The notes under the pieces were generated by a model, which was given only the letters and a program-made list of their open reading frames with translations, made no database searches and had not been told where the DNA came from. From the NCBI GenBank assembly GCA_002408485.1, contig DHSP01000040.1:2728-33330 (forward strand): DNA of 30,603 bases. Reading direction: 5' to 3'. Numbering within the stretch: the stretch's first letter is position 1; every line of letters begins with the position of its first letter. Shown in pieces: positions 26,189 through 30,603 of this stretch. This DNA is from Proteiniphilum sp. UBA5283 (GTDB lineage Bacteria; Bacteroidota; Bacteroidia; Bacteroidales; Dysgonomonadaceae). The translations under genes were made by a program, and so were the position numbers.

Positions 26189-27334
26189 ATGAAAACAAAA
26201 GCGATTGCCCTACTCCTGCTGTTCATGACAGGAACGATGTCATCGGCTCAAAATAACCGGCAAAACAGGCAGGATGATTACCTGGAACGAAGATGGTCGC
26301 AGGTGGCCACACAGATGGAACCGGAATGGTATGGATCTGATGATGCCAGGAGAGTCGCCGAAACGGTGTTATCCTTTCAAAAAGAAATTGGCGGATGGGA
26401 GAAGAACCAACCCTATCACCAGCTGGAGGCCGATTCGTTGAAGTCAGCTCTGCTGCAGAAAACAACAAGGAAAAGTGCCACGATTGACAACGGCTCAACC
26501 ATCACCGAGCTGCGATTTCTGGCGAACATGCATGCACAGACAAAAGACGGACGTTATCGGAAAGCGTTTGAGAAAGGAGTGCAGTTTATACTCGCCGCTC
26601 AATACCGAAATGGCGGCTGGCCACAATACTACCCGGTAAGAAGCACCCGTGATGAGATCTCAACCGACAAGACCATGCCCTACTCGATGCATATCACCTA
26701 CAACGACAATGCGATGGTCAATGTGATGCGTTTTTTAAGGGATATCTATTCCGACAACGAGGCGTTTCGATCACTAGACATCAATCAATCAACGAGGAAG
26801 AAGGCAAGGAAAGCATTTGAAAAAGGGATTGACTGCATTCTCAACACCCAGATAAGAATCGACAATCAACCCACCGTCTGGTGTGCCCAGCATGATGAGA
26901 AGACACTGGCTCCCGCCAATGCCAGGGCTTATGAACTGGTATCCTTCAGTGGCTCAGAATCGGCCGGTATCACACTGTTGCTGATGGAAATCGACAATCC
27001 CTCAAAAAGAGTCATCGAGGCTGTCAACGGTGCGGTGAAGTGGTTTGATACCAACAAAATTGAAGGTATCAGGCTGGAAAGGATCATAAACGAAGAGGGG
27101 CAAAAAGACTTGGTGGTGGTGAAAGATCAAAATGCTCCTCCCATCTGGGGACGTTTTAATGATCTGGAAACAGGCAAACCATTTTTTTGCAGTCGCGACG
27201 GAATCAAACGGGAGACAATGGCCGAGATAAGTCATGAACGCAGAAACGGATACGGTTGGTATACCTACGCGCCGGCGGAGGTGTTGAAACAATATCCGGC
27301 ATGGCAAAAAACAATCATCAGCCAACAAAGATAA
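26189..27334 (+). CDS. Pectate lyase, PL10 family (canonical)
   Basis: The frame extends back to 26102 inside the preceding gene. ATG at 26189 is chosen because it lies just after that gene and gives a clean signal, MKTKAIALLLLFMTGTMSSA, for a 381-residue product, the usual PL10 size. All landmark motifs of the PF09492 family are present in order: IGGWEKN, SATIDNGSTITELRFLA (Asp100), NGGWPQYYPV, ITYNDNAMVNVM, APPIWGRFNDLETGKPFF and SRDGIKRETMAEISHERRNG (Arg336, Asp337). Family knowledge: a calcium-dependent endo-lyase of de-esterified polygalacturonate on an alpha/alpha-toroid fold. It is the last gene of unit 2 and is followed by a 480-nt non-coding stretch with the unit 3 promoter. Confidence 0.93.
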   Translation: MKTKAIALLLLFMTGTMSSAQNNRQNRQDDYLERRWSQVATQMEPEWYGSDDARRVAETVLSFQKEIGGWEKNQPYHQLEADSLKSALLQKTTRKSATIDNGSTITELRFLANMHAQTKDGRYRKAFEKGVQFILAAQYRNGGWPQYYPVRSTRDEISTDKTMPYSMHITYNDNAMVNVMRFLRDIYSDNEAFRSLDINQSTRKKARKAFEKGIDCILNTQIRIDNQPTVWCAQHDEKTLAPANARAYELVSFSGSESAGITLLLMEIDNPSKRVIEAVNGAVKWFDTNKIEGIRLERIINEEGQKDLVVVKDQNAPPIWGRFNDLETGKPFFCSRDGIKRETMAEISHERRNGYGWYTYAPAEVLKQYPAWQKTIISQQR

Positions 27335-27456
27335 ACCTATACCCACAAACAAAGAGATAAGTAAAAATCAGAATAAAAAGGCCCTTACCCTGTAGACTAT
27401 TCTCAGTTTCGTGATGATCGCGCTGTCCACACGGGGATGGTGTGTACTCGATTTGT

Positions 27457-27519
27457 CAATTTGACACCTATTAAAAACCAATTTGTACCCCATCTATAAT
27501 GTGAAATTAGCTAAAATTG
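27457..27519 (+). promoter_or_regulatory. Unit 3 promoter with conserved PUL operator element (copy 3)
   Basis: Bases 27457-27485 match copy 1 at 26 of 29 positions, with CACCTATTAAAAACCAAT as its core. TAAAATTG at 27512-27519 is the same -7-like box as in the susC promoter. The 34-nt CC-to-TA spacing (27478 to 27512) is identical. It lies 120 nt or so after the unit 2 stop codon, so the fimbrillin-PL1 gene can be switched on separately but by the same regulator. Between 27335 and 27456 no clear terminator was found. Confidence 0.7.
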
Positions 27520-27816
27520 CGTATAAAACGCATTGTATTAACCCAGTAAAACAATTGATTAACAGGGATCTAAAAACTTATCCGATAGAGGATCACAATG
27601 AAAAAGCGGAATTAAAAATTTAATAAATTTAATTCATCAGCTCCATTTCGGATTTTTAATGAGACAACAATACAATACTATTACCTATGAAACGAGCATG
27701 ATCACGGTTCCCACACAAGAACGTTTTCGATAAGCAAATACATAGTCAAAACAAGTTTTTACTATGACGAACGCAGCAATAGTCTAAAGTTATTAAAAAT
27801 CATTGGTTTGAATCAT
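27520..27816 (+). other. Long untranslated leader of unit 3 with inverted repeats
   Basis: If transcription starts just after the -7 box at 27512-27519, the leader is nearly 290 nt, much longer than in units 1 and 2. It holds a hairpin candidate at 27741-27766 (CATAGT with ACTATG, then AAAAC with GTTTT after one mismatch). It also holds a 9-bp inverted repeat (ATTAAAAAT at 27611-27619, ATTTTTAAT at 27652-27660) and two tiny open frames (27598-27615 and 27687-27701). No known riboswitch was recognised. Confidence 0.35.
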
Positions 27817-30216
27817 ATGAAACAGCATCTATTCTTATTGAAAAGCACTTGGGCACTTTTCCTTCTTACAGGTCTGATCCTGGTCTCATGTTCCGAGCAT
27901 GATGACGCGAAAGGTGGTGAGGTGCGCTATGAAGTAACTTTTATCTCGGGATTGGACAGACCCACTACCCGAATCAGCTTGGATGGCAGCCAGTGGATTG
28001 CAGGCGATGCCGTGGGGATCTATATGCTGTCCACAGGAACAGTCTCGGTAGTAAACTACACAAATGTGCCCTACAAAGCCGAATCATCGGCAACAGTTAC
28101 CGCCTTCAAAGCAGACATCGAGCCCATCTACTATCCCGAAAATGGCTCAGCGGTAGACTTTATGGCCTATTACCCCTATTTGGCAACGATTGAGAATTTC
28201 CTCTACCCCATCAACCTGACCGATCAATCAGCAGGTATCACGACCCATGATTTGATGCGTGCCAAAATGGATAACGGAGGCAATGGATATACCACAGGAC
28301 CGGTTTCCTTTACTTTCGAACATCAGCTGGCAAAGGTTTCCCTCAAATTTGCAGATCACAGCGGCAATGCCATAACACCTTCCGCCGTGACGATCAAGGG
28401 CATGAACACTGTGTCAAACTACAACCTGAGCACCGGTGTATTGGAAGAAGAGGCTGCTGCCACAGATATTACACCCTACCTGAGCCACAATACCTGCAGC
28501 GCTATTCTGCTGCCGTTTTCGGTAAATGCGGGTCACGAGATTGTCGCCACAGTAAACGGGAAAAGTTATACCTGGCAGATAAACGACCATTATCCGGACA
28601 TGCAGGTAAAAGCGGGTTACGTCTACCTATTCAATGTTACCGTAAATGCATACACCGAAGAGATGGCCGGCATACTGGCAGATGCCGACAACAATTCGGT
28701 CGCGCCGTGGGGGCCTGACATAGATGATAACGGAGAGGAAGATCCCTTTACCGACCTCGATCTTGGGCTCCCTACGACAGAAAATGACGACTTGGTTCGT
28801 GCATTTCCCGGTGCCGAAGGCGGCGGAATGTACACCACCGGTGGACGGGGCGGTAAAGTGATCAAAGTGACCAATCTCAACGACTCAGGTCCGGGCAGCT
28901 TACGCAGCGCACTCTCCGAAAGCGGCACACGCACCATTGTATTCGATGTCAGCGGTATTATTGAGCTCAAGAGCCGGTTAAACATCAATATCGGTGACGT
29001 AACCATAGCAGGACAGACCGCACCAGGTGACGGCATCTGCCTGAAGAACTACTCGGCCGTCGTAAACGGCAGCAATGTGATCATACGCTTCATTCGTTTC
29101 CGTATGGGCGATGAAGCCAACTTTGAAGACGACGCCCTATGGGGACGTTTTACCAAAAATGTCATCATAGACCACTGTTCAATGAGTTGGAGTACCGACG
29201 AATGCTCTTCGTTCTATGCGAATGAAAATTTCACGATGCAATGGTGTATCCTTTCGGAAAGCCTGAGGAATTCCATTCACGGTAAAGGTTCACACGGATA
29301 CGGTTCCATAGCCGGAGGCGTAAACGCTTCGTATCACCACAACCTTTTGGCGCATCACGACAGCCGTAATCCTCGCTTCGACAGCGGTGAGGTATATGGC
29401 ACCACCGATCAGCCGCTCACCAATGACAAGCGTGCGGTTGACTTCCGTAACTGCGTGGTCTACAATTACTCCAACTACCCAGCCTACGGCGGTGACGGTC
29501 AAAAAATAAACTTCGTAGGCAACTATTACAAATGGGGACCCGCTTCGACCGATGGCCCCGATGCCAATACAAACGGAAAGAAACGCGGATACTTCTATCT
29601 CGTAGGGGGTATAAATCAGGGGATTGACTGGGGTTGCCCACATATATACATGGGAGACAACACCAATTATCTGCATACCGATGGCACGTTCGACCATGTG
29701 AACAGCGACAACTGGGCGGGCATCCAGTACGATTCCAATCCCGGAAGCACAACCGTAACCAAGCTGACAACCCCTGTTGCCATTGCGCCAAGCGGTATCC
29801 CCGCACGGGTTACCACCCACACCGCAGCCATCGGGTTTGAAAAGGTATTGACCCACGCCGGTGCCAGCCTGAAACGAGACGCGGTAGATAAACGCGCGGT
29901 AAACGACACCCGCAATGGCATCGCAACTTGCATGGTTGGCGGCAACGGCAGCCTCAACGGGCTGATCGATACGCAATCGGCCGTAGGCGGATGGCCCACC
30001 TATAAATCGGAAAAGCCAAGAAAAGATTCCGACGGTGATGGGATACCCGACGCATGGGAAGATGCTTTCGGTTTGGATAAGAACTCGGCCGCCGACGGAA
30101 ATAGCAAAACCCTCGATCCTCGGGGTCGCTATACCAACCTCGAAATGTATCTCCACTACCTGGTAAAGCATATCGTAAACGATCAGAATGCCGAAGGCTC
30201 CTATACCTCGTTCTAA
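27817..30216 (+). CDS. Fimbrillin-like module fused to PL1 pectate lyase, surface lipoprotein
   Basis: A TTG at 27808 is in frame, but ATG at 27817 gives a standard lipoprotein signal with Cys25 (ILVSC) and 799 residues. The acidic SEHDD after the cysteine resembles a Bacteroidota surface-export signal. Residues about 35-290 form a fimbrillin/Mfa-like module (TRISLDGSQWIAGDAVGIYM, VDFMAYYPY, FTFEHQLAKVSLKF). After an acidic linker (DIDDNGEEDPFTDLDL) the PL1 beta-helix starts at about residue 327 (VRAFPGAEGGGMYTTGGRGG). NVIIDHCSMSWSTDE and HHNLLAHHDSRNPR (Arg517, Arg520) are intact. A calcium-loop tail, DSDGDGIPDAWE, begins at about 737. The lyase motifs indicate an active pectate lyase; the fimbrillin module probably acts as a surface stalk or glycan-binding part (inference). 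Its PL1 half is a paralogue of the PL1 encoded at 6450. Confidence 0.92.
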   Translation: MKQHLFLLKSTWALFLLTGLILVSCSEHDDAKGGEVRYEVTFISGLDRPTTRISLDGSQWIAGDAVGIYMLSTGTVSVVNYTNVPYKAESSATVTAFKADIEPIYYPENGSAVDFMAYYPYLATIENFLYPINLTDQSAGITTHDLMRAKMDNGGNGYTTGPVSFTFEHQLAKVSLKFADHSGNAITPSAVTIKGMNTVSNYNLSTGVLEEEAAATDITPYLSHNTCSAILLPFSVNAGHEIVATVNGKSYTWQINDHYPDMQVKAGYVYLFNVTVNAYTEEMAGILADADNNSVAPWGPDIDDNGEEDPFTDLDLGLPTTENDDLVRAFPGAEGGGMYTTGGRGGKVIKVTNLNDSGPGSLRSALSESGTRTIVFDVSGIIELKSRLNINIGDVTIAGQTAPGDGICLKNYSAVVNGSNVIIRFIRFRMGDEANFEDDALWGRFTKNVIIDHCSMSWSTDECSSFYANENFTMQWCILSESLRNSIHGKGSHGYGSIAGGVNASYHHNLLAHHDSRNPRFDSGEVYGTTDQPLTNDKRAVDFRNCVVYNYSNYPAYGGDGQKINFVGNYYKWGPASTDGPDANTNGKKRGYFYLVGGINQGIDWGCPHIYMGDNTNYLHTDGTFDHVNSDNWAGIQYDSNPGSTTVTKLTTPVAIAPSGIPARVTTHTAAIGFEKVLTHAGASLKRDAVDKRAVNDTRNGIATCMVGGNGSLNGLIDTQSAVGGWPTYKSEKPRKDSDGDGIPDAWEDAFGLDKNSAADGNSKTLDPRGRYTNLEMYLHYLVKHIVNDQNAEGSYTSF

Positions 30217-30254
30217 TTAAAAAAACAGCAACCGAAACAATAAGCTATTGCACT

Positions 30255-30603
30255 ATGTATTTACGATACGAACATCTCATCGGTTTCCTCCTCACAATTG
30301 CACTGACAACGGCATGTAGCGTACATGAAGAGGAAACGACCGCTCAGGACGAAGTGACCTTCGCCGCAGGAGTAATAGGCAAGTACGCTACCCGTTTAAG
30401 CCAGGACGGCAGCCAGTGGACCGAAGGCGACCCAATTGGGATTTATAGCTTCGCCACGGGAACTACCTCCACTGCGCACTTCTCGAATATAACCTATACA
30501 GCGGGCGCCACGGCTGCCGCCACAGTATTCAATGCGGTGAACGAAGCCATCACCTATCCAAAAGATGGATCGGCGGTAGATTTTACGGCCTATTATCCCT
30601 ATC
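30255..30603 (+). CDS. Fimbrillin-like lipoprotein, cut by the right edge
   Basis: Starting at ATG 30255 the frame is open for 116 codons to the edge of the window. It has a lipoprotein signal ending LTTACS followed by acidic VHEEE, and then a module homologous to the N-terminus of the preceding gene: TRLSQDGSQWTEGDPIGIYS and DGSAVDFTAYYPY. It starts 38 nt after that gene and is probably in the same transcript. What follows the module is unknown: it could be another enzyme fusion or a binding protein filling the SusE/SusF role, which is otherwise missing here. Confidence 0.85.
   Translation, partial: MYLRYEHLIGFLLTIALTTACSVHEEETTAQDEVTFAAGVIGKYATRLSQDGSQWTEGDPIGIYSFATGTTSTAHFSNITYTAGATAAATVFNAVNEAITYPKDGSAVDFTAYYPY

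Noticed and set aside
29290..30171. Minus-strand open frame of 293 codons opposite the fimbrillin-PL1 gene
   Set aside because: The plus-strand frame has clear PL1 motifs throughout; the antisense frame has no recognisable domain and is a codon-bias shadow.
1..30603. Mobile elements, CRISPR arrays, tRNA or rRNA genes
   Set aside because: No transposase, integrase, spaced direct-repeat array or RNA gene signature was recognised; the repeated operator element is the only dispersed repeat seen.

Overview
The window reads as one polysaccharide utilisation locus (PUL) of a Bacteroidota bacterium, most likely order Bacteroidales. It has a SusC/SusD pair, an adjacent hybrid two-component sensor, many secreted or lipoprotein enzymes, and promoter -7 boxes resembling the Bacteroides TAnnTTTG form. 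The species cannot be named from the sequence; a Dysgonomonadaceae-like relative is a guess. The enzymes (pectate lyases PL1 and PL10, pectin methylesterase CE8, a second esterase, KdgF, GH43, GH95) point to pectin, mainly homogalacturonan with side chains, as substrate.

Layout. (1) Minus strand, 1-3609: the sensor, periplasmic-propeller and histidine-kinase part of a hybrid two-component regulator; the gene runs off the left edge, so its expected receiver and AraC domains are not visible. (2) Unit 1, 3933-11133: GH95, PL1 and a 1032-residue three-domain fusion (DUF1593/nucleoside-hydrolase-like, alpha/beta-hydrolase esterase, CE8). (3) Unit 2, 11405-27334: susC, susD, a stem-loop, kdgF, a divergent PL10, a beta-helix protein of unknown activity, GH43, a 1060-residue beta-helix plus putative barrel protein, and a canonical PL10. 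Genes after the stem-loop are tightly packed. (4) Unit 3, from 27817: a lipoprotein with an N-terminal fimbrillin-like module fused to PL1, then a second fimbrillin-like lipoprotein cut by the right edge.

How it may work together (inference). Surface lipoproteins and SusCD bind and import pectin fragments. CE8 and the partner esterase strip methyl and probably acetyl esters. PL1 and PL10 cut the de-esterified galacturonan by beta-elimination. KdgF opens the resulting 4,5-unsaturated uronate. GH43 and GH95 trim side chains. A GH28, a GH105, KduI/KduD and a SusE-like protein next to SusD are not seen in the window.

The most notable non-coding signal is a conserved element (core CACCCTTTAAAAACCAAT) found once ahead of each of the three units. 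Each copy lies at exactly the same distance from a -7-like box (34 nt between the CC of CCAATTT and the TA of the box). This is the best candidate for the regulator's binding site. No RNA genes, CRISPR arrays, insertion sequences or phage genes were recognised.
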